Virus record (IMG/VR): IMGVR_UViG_3300044637_000534
Span: 1 to 58,251 of that record
Source: a virus
Direction: 5' to 3' (one strand)
DNA length: 58,251 bases
In this document: one piece after another, positions 47,566-55,473 of the stretch
How the letters are laid out: each line of letters starts with the position of its first letter
How positions within the stretch are numbered: the stretch's first letter is position 1
The notes under the pieces: generated by a model
The model's database searches: none
Seen by the model: the letters and a program-made list of their open reading frames with translations, nothing else
What the model was told of the DNA's origin: nothing
Program-made: the position numbers and the translations under genes

Positions 47566-47910
47566 TCAGGCAGAGAGCTCGTGAGGCTCATTACTATTGG
47601 CAGTAATGATGGCCTTAATCTTGTCTTTCATATCCGGCTCGAGCCAATAGCCCACGCAATGCCGGGACTTGATCTCGATGCCGTGCGGCTTGAGCTTGTG
47701 GCGCAGCCGATGAATAGCGACCTTGGCGGTCGTCGCGATGCCGAGGCGCTCCTCGATCATCACTGGAGTAACGTGCGGGAGCTGCATCATCAGCCCCATG
47801 ATCTTCCGCAGCGCTGGCGATAGATCGAGCTTGATGAGCGCAGGATCGACGAGGCCGAGCGCAGCTTCCAGTTCTCTGACGCGCTCGCGTAGGGCTTCAA
47901 CCTCAGTCAT
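47566..47910 (-). CDS. Winged-helix-type small protein, 114 residues
   Basis: ATG 47910 after GGAG. MTEVEALRERVRELEAALGL is a short coiled coil, then SPALRKIMGLMMQLPHVTPV with MIEERLGIATTAKVAIHRLR has a winged helix-turn-helix pattern like response-regulator DNA-binding domains (recognition helix TTAKVAIHRLRHKLK). Ends in an overlapping region with the next small gene. A palindrome (47590-47607) covers its C-terminus. Likely a regulator. Confidence 0.65.
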   Translation of the reverse strand: MTEVEALRERVRELEAALGLVDPALIKLDLSPALRKIMGLMMQLPHVTPVMIEERLGIATTAKVAIHRLRHKLKPHGIEIKSRHCVGYWLEPDMKDKIKAIITANSNEPHELSA

Positions 47911-48061
47911 TGGCCGCTCCATTGATCTGTTCGGCGTACAGGTGAAGGAAGCGTTCACTATCTTCCGTCTGCCGATCAGCCGCAGAAGCAGCGGCCATGA
48001 GCGCCATGCCGAGGGCACCGAATAGCCCTCCCGACGCGAAACCAATGATAAACCAGAACAT
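47903..48061 (-). CDS. Small membrane protein, 52 residues
   Basis: ATG 48061 with CAGGAAG upstream; upstream in-frame codons run into the terminator hairpin. MFWFIIGFASGGLFGALGMA LMAAASAAD is one membrane helix with glycine zipper, then a charged cytosolic part (RQTEDSERFLHLYAEQINGA). The stop overlaps the winged-helix gene by 8 bases. Unknown; could be a superinfection or membrane protein. Confidence 0.6.
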   Translation of the reverse strand: MFWFIIGFASGGLFGALGMALMAAASAADRQTEDSERFLHLYAEQINGAAND

Positions 48062-48124
48062 AGGCGCTTCCTGTTTCGGGGTGGTTTGGCCTGTCTTCGG
48101 GGGTGTTTCGATCCAAGTAAAAAG

Positions 48125-48147
48125 GGTGGGGGTTGTTAGCCCCCACC
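48125..48147 (-). terminator. Rho-independent terminator after DNA polymerase
   Basis: GGTGGGGG/CCCCCACC stem with 7-base loop, followed on the minus strand by CTTTTT. It would end leftward transcripts carrying the polymerase gene, about 100 bases past its stop. Confidence 0.8.
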
Positions 48148-48250
48148 TAGTCAAGGGAGGAAACGCCCAAGGACTGGCCCTCGAACAAGAAGAAGATAAA
48201 TCCGGTTTTCCGCCATTGCAAGGGTTACAAGGAAGTTAAACCCCTATTGG

Positions 48251-50119
48251 TTACTTTGCATTACCATAAGACGGACCACTTTCGGCCTCTGCGCTCAAAG
48301 GCAGGCCGACCGCCCATTCTGGTGCTGTCGACATCTCCTGAAGCACGAGCGCCTTGACCACGGTGGTCAGATCCTCCGGCACCACGTAGATCAATTCGTC
48401 GTGGACCTGACCGGCGAGGCGCACGTCGTGCATGGCGAGCGGCTTGCGCAGCCGGACAGCGGCGTCCATCACCACGATGCGGGCGAGCGCCTGCACGATG
48501 TTTTCGAGGAGCTTGCCGCCGAAGATGCGCTTGCCCTTGGTCCGACCGAAATCGAACACCCACTGCCCGTCCTCGTGGCGGAGGTTCTTGTAATAGAGGG
48601 ACAGGCCGGACGGCAGGTCGATCTGGCCAGGCCCGGCGGTTACTCCGCAAGTAACGGGACCGAGCCGAGCCGTGCCCTTGCCGGAGCTGATGAGCGACAG
48701 CGTGTTGTTCAACGTCTGCCACATCGCCGGGATCTTGGGGTAGGTGGTGCGGTAGGCGTTGACGATGCGCTGGGCTTCCTCATCGCCGAGCTCGATCTGC
48801 TCGCCGAGCTGGTTCTTGGAGAGGATCTTGACGGTGGCTTGGAACTTCATCCACCCCATGCCGTAGCCCAGGCCGAGCACGGCGGTCTTTCCGATCCAGC
48901 GCTCCTTCTTGTCGGCCTTGGTGATGGTGCGACCGAACACGACAGAGGCGAACGAGCAGTAGACGTCCTCGCCATTGGCGAACTGGTCGACTAGGTTCTG
49001 CTGGCCCGCGAACCAAGCGACCATGCGTGCCTCAATTTGTGCAGCGTCTGCCGCGATGACGACGTATCCGTCCGGGGCCTTGAGTGCTTTTCGCAGTTTG
49101 CCGCCACGAGGCAGGTTCTGCATGTTGATCCCCCAGTCGCCCGACAGGCGGTGGGTGTGCGCGCCGGAGTAGCGCAGCGGGATCGGCATGAGTGCGCGAG
49201 ATCCGTCCGGCCACACCAGGTTGGCGATCGTCAGGAACTTCTCCGTGCGGCTCTCCTCGAGCGTGGACTTGAGCCCGAGCCGTGCCGTGACGAGTGCCTG
49301 CACGTCTGGGCTCTCGTGCTCCTCGAGCTCGAGGAAGGCGGGGTCGGTCTTGGAGAAGGCGTAGGTACTCTTGCCAGTAACCAGCGACGTCTTCATGGGA
49401 GGCTCGACGCCGAGGGTTCTGAGCGCCTGGGCGAAGCGCTCGTTGCTCATCAGGTCGTCGCGCGATGTGAGGCCCGCACGCTGGAGGAGCTCGCTCTTGG
49501 ACTGGCGCACCTCGTTCAGGTGTTCGGCGAGCAGGTAACTGTCGAGAGTAAAGATGGGCTGCACCGCGCAGCGCAGCACCATGTCCTGGATGACCAGCTC
49601 GTGCACCGGGAACGGCAGCATCTTCTGATAGATGGTGCGGCACAGAGCGACGTCGTTGATCGCGTACTCGACCAGACCTTCGTAGACACCAGCCTGGCGC
49701 ATGGCCACGGCGTTCATGCCTTTGACGTTGTGAATGGCGTCACCCTTCGCCCCGATCCCAAAATGGGTTGCGAGTGACGCGAGCGATAGTGAGTTGGTGT
49801 TATAGGCAAGGCGGGCTCGCGCCATGCCGAGCGTGTCGATCATCAGCCGAGGGACGATGCCATAGCGATACGACAGGATCGCCATGTCGAAGAGTGCGTT
49901 GTGCGAGACGACCTTGCTGCTGATGAGCAGCTCGTAATTATCTTCGCACCAGCGGTCGAAGTGCTCGCCGTTCAGCCAGAACGGCTCGTCGCCTTCAATC
50001 GCGACGGCAACACCGATCGTCTCGAAGCGCGGATCGAGGATGTACTCGACGGGCGTCATGCGCCGCAGCGAGTAGTCGGTATCATAAAAGGTTTCGAAAT
50101 CGAGGAAGACGGTCTGCAT
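48251..50119 (-). CDS. polA-like: DNA polymerase, family A with 3'-5' exonuclease
   Basis: 622 residues. Exonuclease motifs: DFET at 7-10 (D7, E9), NALFDMAIL near 75 and YAINDVALC near 150. Polymerase motifs: A VVIAADAAQIEARMVAW near 355 (DAAQIE instead of the usual DYSQIE), B RWIGKTAVLGLGYGM near 410 and C QVHDELIY near 573. No 5'-3' exonuclease domain, as in T7-like enzymes. Replicates the phage genome. SD TTGGAG before ATG 50119. A perfect palindrome (48639-48655) lies inside as VTCGVT. Confidence 0.93.
   Translation of the reverse strand: MQTVFLDFETFYDTDYSLRRMTPVEYILDPRFETIGVAVAIEGDEPFWLNGEHFDRWCEDNYELLISSKVVSHNALFDMAILSYRYGIVPRLMIDTLGMARARLAYNTNSLSLASLATHFGIGAKGDAIHNVKGMNAVAMRQAGVYEGLVEYAINDVALCRTIYQKMLPFPVHELVIQDMVLRCAVQPIFTLDSYLLAEHLNEVRQSKSELLQRAGLTSRDDLMSNERFAQALRTLGVEPPMKTSLVTGKSTYAFSKTDPAFLELEEHESPDVQALVTARLGLKSTLEESRTEKFLTIANLVWPDGSRALMPIPLRYSGAHTHRLSGDWGINMQNLPRGGKLRKALKAPDGYVVIAADAAQIEARMVAWFAGQQNLVDQFANGEDVYCSFASVVFGRTITKADKKERWIGKTAVLGLGYGMGWMKFQATVKILSKNQLGEQIELGDEEAQRIVNAYRTTYPKIPAMWQTLNNTLSLISSGKGTARLGPVTCGVTAGPGQIDLPSGLSLYYKNLRHEDGQWVFDFGRTKGKRIFGGKLLENIVQALARIVVMDAAVRLRKPLAMHDVRLAGQVHDELIYVVPEDLTTVVKALVLQEMSTAPEWAVGLPLSAEAESGPSYGNAK
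48639..48655. repeat. Dispersed palindrome inside DNA polymerase
   Basis: GTTACT-CCGCA-AGTAAC, full match; read on the minus strand as VTCGVT. Confidence 0.7.
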
Positions 50120-50153
50120 CGTAACTCCAAGGTTACTTCAAGAAGTTGTGGTG

Positions 50154-50254
50154 TTGACAGATTAAGGCACAATATCTATCTACTGCACTAGCCACGGCGG
50201 TGGCGCTCCTGGGTGGGAGTTAATGGGCGGCGAGGTTGGTGGTCCTCGCCGCCC
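50154..50254 (+). ncRNA. Weak candidate small RNA or bidirectional hairpin
   Basis: A rightward TTGACA at 50154-50159 with a poor -10 (TATCTA at 17 bp) precedes an 11-bp perfect hairpin (GGGCGGCGAGG / CCTCGCCGCCC, 50225-50254) followed by AATTTGTTTT. If used, this gives a transcript of about 75-90 bases antisense to the operon direction. The hairpin also lies just after the leftward gene at 50264 and may simply be an operon structure. Confidence 0.25.
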
Positions 50255-50263
50255 AATTTGTTT

Positions 50264-50938
50264 TCAAGCCCCTGCGTGCATGATCCATCGGGTCTCGACC
50301 TGCTTGCGGAAGTTGAACGTCAGACCGCGACCGACGGTGTGCTTGCTGGGCAGCAGCGATGCCTGCGCGATGAGCGCGTTGTAGTCAGCGATCGCCTGAC
50401 GAGCACCGGCAGGGAGGGACGGGATGTTGCGCCCCGTTGGCGTGTCGGAGAGCTTGCTGGCGAGCTCTTCCTCGTTGCCGACCTTGAGCAGCGTCACGAT
50501 GCCCGGCAGCAGATAGCGCACCTGCTTTGGTGACGAGCAGATGCTGTCCAGCAGATGCAGGACTTGCTCACCGCGACGGAAGCGATCACAGACCTCGCTC
50601 ATGCTGTCGGCCCACGCCATGAGCTTCTCCGCGAAGGGCCATTCGCTCTTCATCGGGTAGTTCTTCTGCATCGCATAAATGGGCAGCGGTGCGGACACCT
50701 CGCAGTCGACGTTGATGAAGTTGGTGTCGTGGACGAGCGTGATGATCGAGTGGTAGTGGCCCGCACGCATCCCGAGCTCCTTGGCACGGGCGCAGATCTC
50801 CAGATCATCTGGGTTGACGACGGCCTCGACAACCTGACGCGGATCGATCTTAACCTCATGGATAGATGTCATGCGGTTGGCGAGGGTAGCGTGCGCTCCG
50901 ATTACGGATTGGAAGGCAGACTTGCTTAGTGCAGCCAT
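50264..50938 (-). CDS. Hypothetical 224-residue protein
   Basis: ATG 50938 after AGGAGTAACAT. Helical start (MAALSKSAFQSVIGAHATLA), RQVVEAVVNPDDLEICARAK and EVSAPLPIYAMQKNYPMKSE, with further helices near 150. It is a conserved-looking, single-domain protein between the polymerase and the VWA gene. I do not recognise a family. Its leader is the 188-base spacer at 50939-51129. Confidence 0.6.
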   Translation of the reverse strand: MAALSKSAFQSVIGAHATLANRMTSIHEVKIDPRQVVEAVVNPDDLEICARAKELGMRAGHYHSIITLVHDTNFINVDCEVSAPLPIYAMQKNYPMKSEWPFAEKLMAWADSMSEVCDRFRRGEQVLHLLDSICSSPKQVRYLLPGIVTLLKVGNEEELASKLSDTPTGRNIPSLPAGARQAIADYNALIAQASLLPSKHTVGRGLTFNFRKQVETRWIMHAGA

Positions 50939-50940
50939 AT

Positions 50941-50957
50941 GTTACTCCTGAAGTAAT
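50941..50957. repeat. Dispersed palindrome before the 224-residue gene
   Basis: GTTACT-CCTGA-AGTAAT; the left half, read on the minus strand, is the ribosome site of the gene starting at 50938. Confidence 0.7.
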
Positions 50958-51129
50958 TGGTGGAAGGAAGTGTGGGGATTGCCAGGTTTCACGGTGTTGG
51001 ACGTTCGTTCCTAAACGGGGGCACCGAACCTAACCTTGTTGTCGCCTTCAGACCGTGCGGCCTATGAACACCGCACGCTGTCACGCTCACCCGACCCCAC
51101 TGGCGGTCGTGGGAAAGGAGGCTCCCCCG

Positions 51130-52446
51130 TCAGGATTTCTTGATGGGACACTCGACGACGTCGCCGAAGGGATACTTCTGAGCGTTCTTCGAGATGTCGC
51201 CCCACAGCACCGGATAGGCGGGCGCTGCGGATGGAAACGAGCCGTCGCCGTCGGTCAGATAGACGAGAGCATCGGGCGTGATGTGATGCTCGGCGAGATA
51301 GTCGAACACCGGCACGAACGATGTGCCGCCCCAACCAGGCACAGGCTTGCAGCGCAGAGCGTGCAGGTCGCCAGCGTCCTCGACCTCATCGACGCGATGA
51401 ACCTTGGCGTCACACCAGACAACCATGAGGCGCTTGGGGCGAACGTCATCGAGGATGCCGGAGAGCTCGGCGAAGAAGCGGTCGATGATGGTGGGGTCCA
51501 TGGCGATGGAGCCAGACGTGTCGATGCCGACGACGACCGTGCCAGCGGCGTGACCGGAGCGACCGGGTGCATAGACCGGATCGTCGCGCGTAATCATGCG
51601 GCGATCGGGGCGGCGCCAATCGTAGCCACCGGCACCGACCTTGCGGGCGAAGAAGGCTTCGATCTTGTCGGTCCAGGGAACCTCGGGCTCGAGGATGTCG
51701 CCCAAGAACTTCTCGAGTGCGGCGGGCAGCTTGCCCTGAGCCTTGGCAGCGGCAGCACCGGCAGCAACTGCCTGCTTCCACTCGATGTCGTTGCGCTGAG
51801 ACTGAGCATCGTCAGGGCTGTTACCCTGAGAGTTACCGGGAGGCAGATGCTGGTCGAAGCCCTCGCCTCGCTCCTTGCCACTGCCGCCGCCACCACCTTG
51901 CTCGTCGTTGTACACCTTGCGATAGGCGTCGATGGCGCTGTCGTTGCCGTTGACGAGCTTAGGGTCGTGCAGCCAGGCAGTGTTGAATTGGCCGACCTTG
52001 GCCTCGATGAGGCAGTCGTTGATGACCAGGTCGGTCGCCACGTTCATGGTCTTGGGCTGATACTTGAGCTTGGTGCCGTCGGCGTAGCGGATCTCGCCAC
52101 GCTTGTTGAAGACGTGCATCTGTCCGCAGTGATCCCAGATGCCGTGCATAACCTCGTGCGCGATGATGAAGATGCGCTCGGCGAGCGAGTGCTTGAAGAA
52201 CGTGTCGGGGTTGAGGATGAGAGCGCAGCCGTCGGTGGCGGCGATCGGCACGTCCTTGGAGAACAGTGCGATGTGCTCGGAACCGTGCGGGTTCATCATG
52301 GTGTAGAGCACATGGGAGAAGGCGGGGCAGTTCCACAGGAACGCAGCGCGCGTCTCGGTCCAGAGCCTGAGTTGCTGGCCGGTCAGCTCGCACGGGGTGA
52401 ATGTGCCGCGCTTGTCTTCGGTCTCGTACTTAGCCAATGCTGTCAT
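51130..52446 (-). CDS. VWA domain protein with metallopeptidase-like N-terminus
   Basis: 438 residues. The first part carries HEVMH at 97-101 in RIFIIAHEVMHGIWD (zincin-like, DUF2201 style), followed by a Gly/Ser/Gln-rich linker around 182-220. The second part is a VWA fold with MIDAS motif GIDTSGSIAMD at 307-317 and a DGDGS segment near 405. Its partner is the MoxR-like ATPase at 53364. This pair recalls the MoxR/VWA systems for remodelling or metal insertion; the phage role is unknown. Ribosome site GAGGAGTAACC. Confidence 0.85.
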   Translation of the reverse strand: MTALAKYETEDKRGTFTPCELTGQQLRLWTETRAAFLWNCPAFSHVLYTMMNPHGSEHIALFSKDVPIAATDGCALILNPDTFFKHSLAERIFIIAHEVMHGIWDHCGQMHVFNKRGEIRYADGTKLKYQPKTMNVATDLVINDCLIEAKVGQFNTAWLHDPKLVNGNDSAIDAYRKVYNDEQGGGGGSGKERGEGFDQHLPPGNSQGNSPDDAQSQRNDIEWKQAVAAGAAAAKAQGKLPAALEKFLGDILEPEVPWTDKIEAFFARKVGAGGYDWRRPDRRMITRDDPVYAPGRSGHAAGTVVVGIDTSGSIAMDPTIIDRFFAELSGILDDVRPKRLMVVWCDAKVHRVDEVEDAGDLHALRCKPVPGWGGTSFVPVFDYLAEHHITPDALVYLTDGDGSFPSAAPAYPVLWGDISKNAQKYPFGDVVECPIKKS

Positions 52447-52451
52447 GGTGG

Positions 52452-52769
52452 TTACTCCTCGTCAGTAACTTCTGCGTAGATGTCGATGCCCTCGTCGCCG
52501 TCGAGCGGATCGAAGGCGGACACGGCGATCATGGGTTTGTGTTCGTCGGAGATGAGCGATGCCGCAGCGAGCAGGCCCTGAGCAGAGCGGGCCGCAGCCT
52601 TGCGGACGATGTTAAACTTCTCGGGATCTTTGTAACGAACCTTGAGTTCGATGGTGACTGTCTTCTGCATAGAGTAGCCTCCTAGTTCGGCCATGTCGGC
52701 CAGGTTGTTGATGTTGAAGATGCGCCGCCCGTTCACGAATGTGGGCGGTCCCCAGTAATCCTTCCCCAT
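52452..52769 (-). CDS. Hypothetical 105-residue protein (alternative start 52670)
   Basis: ATG 52769 lies one base after the previous stop; an internal ATG at 52670 has a strong AGGAGG upstream and would give MQKTVTIELKVRYKDPEKFN. The second half is an alpha/beta pattern ending in acidic FDPLDGDEGIDIYAEVTDE. Both starts may be used, giving two proteins from one frame. Located between the VWA gene and the 158-residue gene; function unknown. Confidence 0.6.
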   Translation of the reverse strand: MGKDYWGPPTFVNGRRIFNINNLADMAELGGYSMQKTVTIELKVRYKDPEKFNIVRKAAARSAQGLLAAASLISDEHKPMIAVSAFDPLDGDEGIDIYAEVTDEE

Positions 52770-52786
52770 GTTACTTCGATGGTAAC
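52770..52786. repeat. Dispersed palindrome at gene junction
   Basis: GTTACT-TCGAT-GGTAAC across the stop codon of the gene at 52771 and the start of the gene at 52769. Confidence 0.65.
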
Positions 52787-53247
52787 CGGAGAGCGTTGCG
52801 AAGAGTGGGATCAGAGAGCGCGCGTTCTTTCCAGCTCTCGAAGATCTTCACACCTTCCTCGCCGTTGAAGCGGTACTCGGTGTACTTAGACTTCTTGGTG
52901 AACTCGACGACTGGAATGTCCTGCTTGTCGTGGACATTCCAGCGAGGGATTTGTGGCTTGGCAACGAGGCGCAGCGGGGCGTGCAAAGCCTGGAGGAACG
53001 TGACGTTCGGCACTTCGATCCAGGCGTTGAGCGTGCCGCATCGGTACGGCATGAACGGGCGACCCAACTCCTTGGCGATCTGCCGTGCGAACACGACCAT
53101 GCCGTTGTTGGTCATGTACTCGGAGTGCCGCTGGAAGTGCATGGTGTTGTTCATGATCTCGATAGTGACGGAGCGAAGATCATTGGACAGCGTCAGATAT
53201 GTTGGTGGTAAGAGCGCGTTGATCTCACGCTCGGAAACGTGCTGCAT
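52771..53247 (-). CDS. Hypothetical 158-residue protein
   Basis: ATG 53247 after TAGGAGTAACCG. MQHVSEREINALLPPTYLTL, EIMNNTMHFQRHSEYMTNNG, then FTKKSKYTEYRFNGEEGVKI and a final RALSDPTLRNALRLPSK. Basic. Lies between the VWA and MoxR genes and may be their adaptor. No family recognised. Confidence 0.6.
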   Translation of the reverse strand: MQHVSEREINALLPPTYLTLSNDLRSVTIEIMNNTMHFQRHSEYMTNNGMVVFARQIAKELGRPFMPYRCGTLNAWIEVPNVTFLQALHAPLRLVAKPQIPRWNVHDKQDIPVVEFTKKSKYTEYRFNGEEGVKIFESWKERALSDPTLRNALRLPSK

Positions 53248-53262
53248 CGGTTACTCCTAATA

Positions 53263-53279
53263 GTGATGGTGTAATGGTG
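53263..53279. repeat. GTGATGGTGTAATGGTG repeat copy
   Basis: Copy of the second dispersed repeat in the 116-base spacer between the 158-residue gene and the MoxR-type gene. Confidence 0.5.
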
Positions 53280-53363
53280 TTGTGGTGTAATGGGGTGGCC
53301 CGCGCCACGAGGGGGGATCAGGCGCGGGCCGTCTCAATCGCAGGGGGAGATGCGCGTCTGCGA

Positions 53364-54443
53364 TTAAGCTGCGTGCAGCATGTTGACCAACGTCGCGTTG
53401 CGCGTGGCCCACTGGCTGAAGGCGTCAGTCATGACGATGGCCGGGATGCGCTGGCACACGGACTTGGCGAACGTGGCAGCGAACTCCTTGGGGAAGCGAT
53501 CGACATACTGGAGGACCGGCTTGGCCGTCTTGGCATCGACGCGGGCAGACAGCTCGTAGATGGCGAGCATACGCGCGTCAGGCTTGACCGGGATCTTGAT
53601 GTTGTCGGGATCGGCGATGATCTCGGCGAACTTGGGCAGCTCGTGACCCAGGCGGATGTGGGCGATGAGTTGCTGAGCGGACGCCTCGCCGATCATACCG
53701 GAGGCGAGCTCGATGGTGTTGCCGTCGGTCGGCAGATCACCCGATGGTGTGATGGACCGCAGGATGCGAGACAGCATGACCAGCGAGCGAGGCGTGCAGA
53801 ACGGACCCTGCTTCTCGGGCACCTTGCCCTCGAACACGACCTGCGGGTTGGATGCAGCGAACGCAACGAAGAGCGGCTCGACGCCGTTCTTGTTGGCCCA
53901 ATTCTCCCACGAGGTTACGTCGGGAGTAATCTCGACCTGCACACGACGGTTGATGACGAAATCGAACGACTTGGTGACACCGGAGCGATCCTGGCTGCGG
54001 TTGGATGCAGCGATGACCGTCCAGCCACGCGGCAGCTCCCACGGGCCAAGGCGGCGGTTGAGCAGCAGCTCGGCAGAGGCGCGCTTGACGTCAGCCTCGC
54101 CCTGACCGAACTCGTCGAGGAAGAGGATGCCGCGCTCGAATTCGTGCACGGGGCGACCGTCACGGGTGAGCATCCACGGCGGCATGGTGTAGGACGAGAC
54201 AGACAGGGTCGATGCACCGAAGGCGCGCTTCTCGGGGACCATGTAGCCCATGAGATCTGACGGCGTCTGCGTAGCGAGGAAGAGCGTCTGGAAGCCCCAC
54301 TCGAAGCCGTCGCGCTGGCTCATGAGTGCGCGCATCTGCTCGACCCACTCGGACTTGCCAAGGCCGGGCGATGACTGGAGCTCGATGGAGACGCCGCTGT
54401 CGAGAAGACCGGGCGCAATGGTGGTGAGATTATCGAAGTTCAT
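53364..54443 (-). CDS. MoxR-type AAA+ ATPase
   Basis: 359 residues. Walker A SSPGLGKSEWV at 24-34, Walker B GILFLDEFGQ at 105-114, sensor-like VIAASNRSQDRSG near 150. GYMVPEKRAFGASTLSVSSY lies between. MoxR ATPases act with VWA proteins as metal or complex chaperones. The VWA gene is two genes downstream in the same operon. A palindrome (53914-53930) is inside, read as ITPDVT. Confidence 0.88.
   Translation of the reverse strand: MNFDNLTTIAPGLLDSGVSIELQSSPGLGKSEWVEQMRALMSQRDGFEWGFQTLFLATQTPSDLMGYMVPEKRAFGASTLSVSSYTMPPWMLTRDGRPVHEFERGILFLDEFGQGEADVKRASAELLLNRRLGPWELPRGWTVIAASNRSQDRSGVTKSFDFVINRRVQVEITPDVTSWENWANKNGVEPLFVAFAASNPQVVFEGKVPEKQGPFCTPRSLVMLSRILRSITPSGDLPTDGNTIELASGMIGEASAQQLIAHIRLGHELPKFAEIIADPDNIKIPVKPDARMLAIYELSARVDAKTAKPVLQYVDRFPKEFAATFAKSVCQRIPAIVMTDAFSQWATRNATLVNMLHAA
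53914..53930. repeat. Dispersed palindrome inside MoxR-type gene
   Basis: GTTACG-TCGGG-AGTAAT, one mismatch in the left half, read as ITPDVT. Confidence 0.6.
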
Positions 54444-54460
54444 GGCGGTGGTTTCCTGTT

Positions 54461-54474
54461 ATGGTGTGATGGTG
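54461..54474. repeat. ATGGTGTGATGGTG repeat copy
   Basis: Copy of the second dispersed repeat directly in front of the MoxR-type gene's start region. Confidence 0.5.
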
Positions 54475-54478
54475 GGAC

Positions 54479-54709
54479 TTACGCTTGGAAGTAATCGAAA
54501 TCGTTGGTGGCGATCTCTATTACTGTATCTCCGGTATTCCAGACCCGCTGCTGTTCGTGCTTTGGCAGCAGATCAAACAATTCCCGGTTGATGAGCAGAA
54601 CATTATGCTTTTTGTCCAGTAATGATACCACATTGTAACTGGGCATTTTACTGGGATCAACGTAGCGAAATATGCGGTTCGGCCCATTATGGGGTGTGAC
54701 GTTGCTCAA
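54479..54709 (-). CDS. Hypothetical 76-residue protein
   Basis: MSNVTPHNGPNRIFRYVDPS then YNVVSLLDKKHNVLLINREL and acidic tail. A small alpha/beta fold without motif. Overlaps the upstream gene by 23 bases. It ends inside a palindrome-like CTTACG-N6-AGTAAT. Unknown function. Confidence 0.55.
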   Translation of the reverse strand: MSNVTPHNGPNRIFRYVDPSKMPSYNVVSLLDKKHNVLLINRELFDLLPKHEQQRVWNTGDTVIEIATNDFDYFQA

Positions 54710-54998
54710 GGATGGTCCTCGCTTCCTCTATTACTGACTGGAGACGGCGCATTACGGACTGACGCATTGCATCGTCACCGTTGATGACGTTGAGATCAGC
54801 GTGCGCGATCGACGCCATTAGGCTCTGCAGCTCGGTTACTTCCGCAGTAGCTGGCAGACTTTTGTATGCGGCACGGAAAGCGTTGTGCGCCTTGGGCGAG
54901 AACTGATCCTCGACCATGTTGTCGCGCGCCATGAGGTTGGCCGCAGTGCGAGCGTGATAGATCGGCTCGCGTTCATCGCGTTGCAGCTCGTACCTCAT
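54687..54998 (-). CDS. Hypothetical 103-residue protein
   Basis: MRYELQRDEREPIYHARTAA then NAFRAAYKSLPATAEVTELQ and VMRRLQSVIEEARTILEQ. Helical, with the palindrome-derived AEVT peptide near residue 52. Starts in an ATGA overlap with the DUF6378-type gene. No function recognised. Confidence 0.55.
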   Translation of the reverse strand: MRYELQRDEREPIYHARTAANLMARDNMVEDQFSPKAHNAFRAAYKSLPATAEVTELQSLMASIAHADLNVINGDDAMRQSVMRRLQSVIEEARTILEQRHTP

Positions 54999-55405
54999 GC
55001 CGCAGCCTCGGGTGTGTTGTCCTGCGCGGGTGCCTCGGTGATGACCGGGCGTCCCTTGGGCGCGTACTTCTTGGCGATCTCGGCAGCGCTCGCCTGCAGG
55101 TCAGCTTCCATCTGCGCGATGTTGACGGCGTTGTTACCGGTGCCACGCACAGCGCTGAACTGTCCGGCAAACGCAGAATAGTTAATGAGGTCGATCCAGG
55201 TGTCGCTCTTCGTCGGGCTCTCGACGGAGCGTGCGAGCTTCGTTGCGATGTGGAAGATGCACACCTCGAATGGCGAGACGTTACGATTGAGAAGTAACGA
55301 CGCCATGTTGGCGATGCGCTCGAAGCAAGGCTCGACGGGGCCATACTCCTGGCCACGCTCGCCAAGGATGCGGGCAGACGCAGAGATATAATCAGTGTGG
55401 TGCAT
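54995..55405 (-). CDS. DUF6378-type phage protein
   Basis: 136 residues. YISASARILGERGQEYGPVE then PCFERIANMASLLLNR and VCIFHIATKLARSVESPTKSDTWIDLINYSA match my memory of the DUF6378 family, common in phages near nucleotide metabolism genes. The helical C-terminus has Pro/Ala-rich linkers (APKGRPVITEAP). Role unknown. Confidence 0.7.
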   Translation of the reverse strand: MHHTDYISASARILGERGQEYGPVEPCFERIANMASLLLNRNVSPFEVCIFHIATKLARSVESPTKSDTWIDLINYSAFAGQFSAVRGTGNNAVNIAQMEADLQASAAEIAKKYAPKGRPVITEAPAQDNTPEAAA

Positions 55406-55446
55406 GGAATACTCCTGTTGGGATTTATGTTGGCGGGGTCGCCACA

Positions 55447-55464
55447 GTTACTTGAGTAAGTAAC
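55447..55464. repeat. Dispersed palindrome in spacer
   Basis: GTTACT-TGAGTA-AGTAAC (N6 variant) in the spacer between the XRE gene and the DUF6378-type gene. Confidence 0.6.
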
Positions 55465-55473
55465 AAGGTCGTC

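Noticed and set aside
47427-47591. Longer deaminase with a 55-residue N-terminal extension
   Set aside because: The extension would be translated through the terminator hairpin, is Cys/Pro-rich and unlike the family; ATG 47426 gives the usual length.
51001-51129. Riboswitch or structured RNA in the 188-base spacer upstream of the VWA gene end
   Set aside because: Only a short CGTGCGG/CCGCACG stem is visible; nothing resembling a known riboswitch core.
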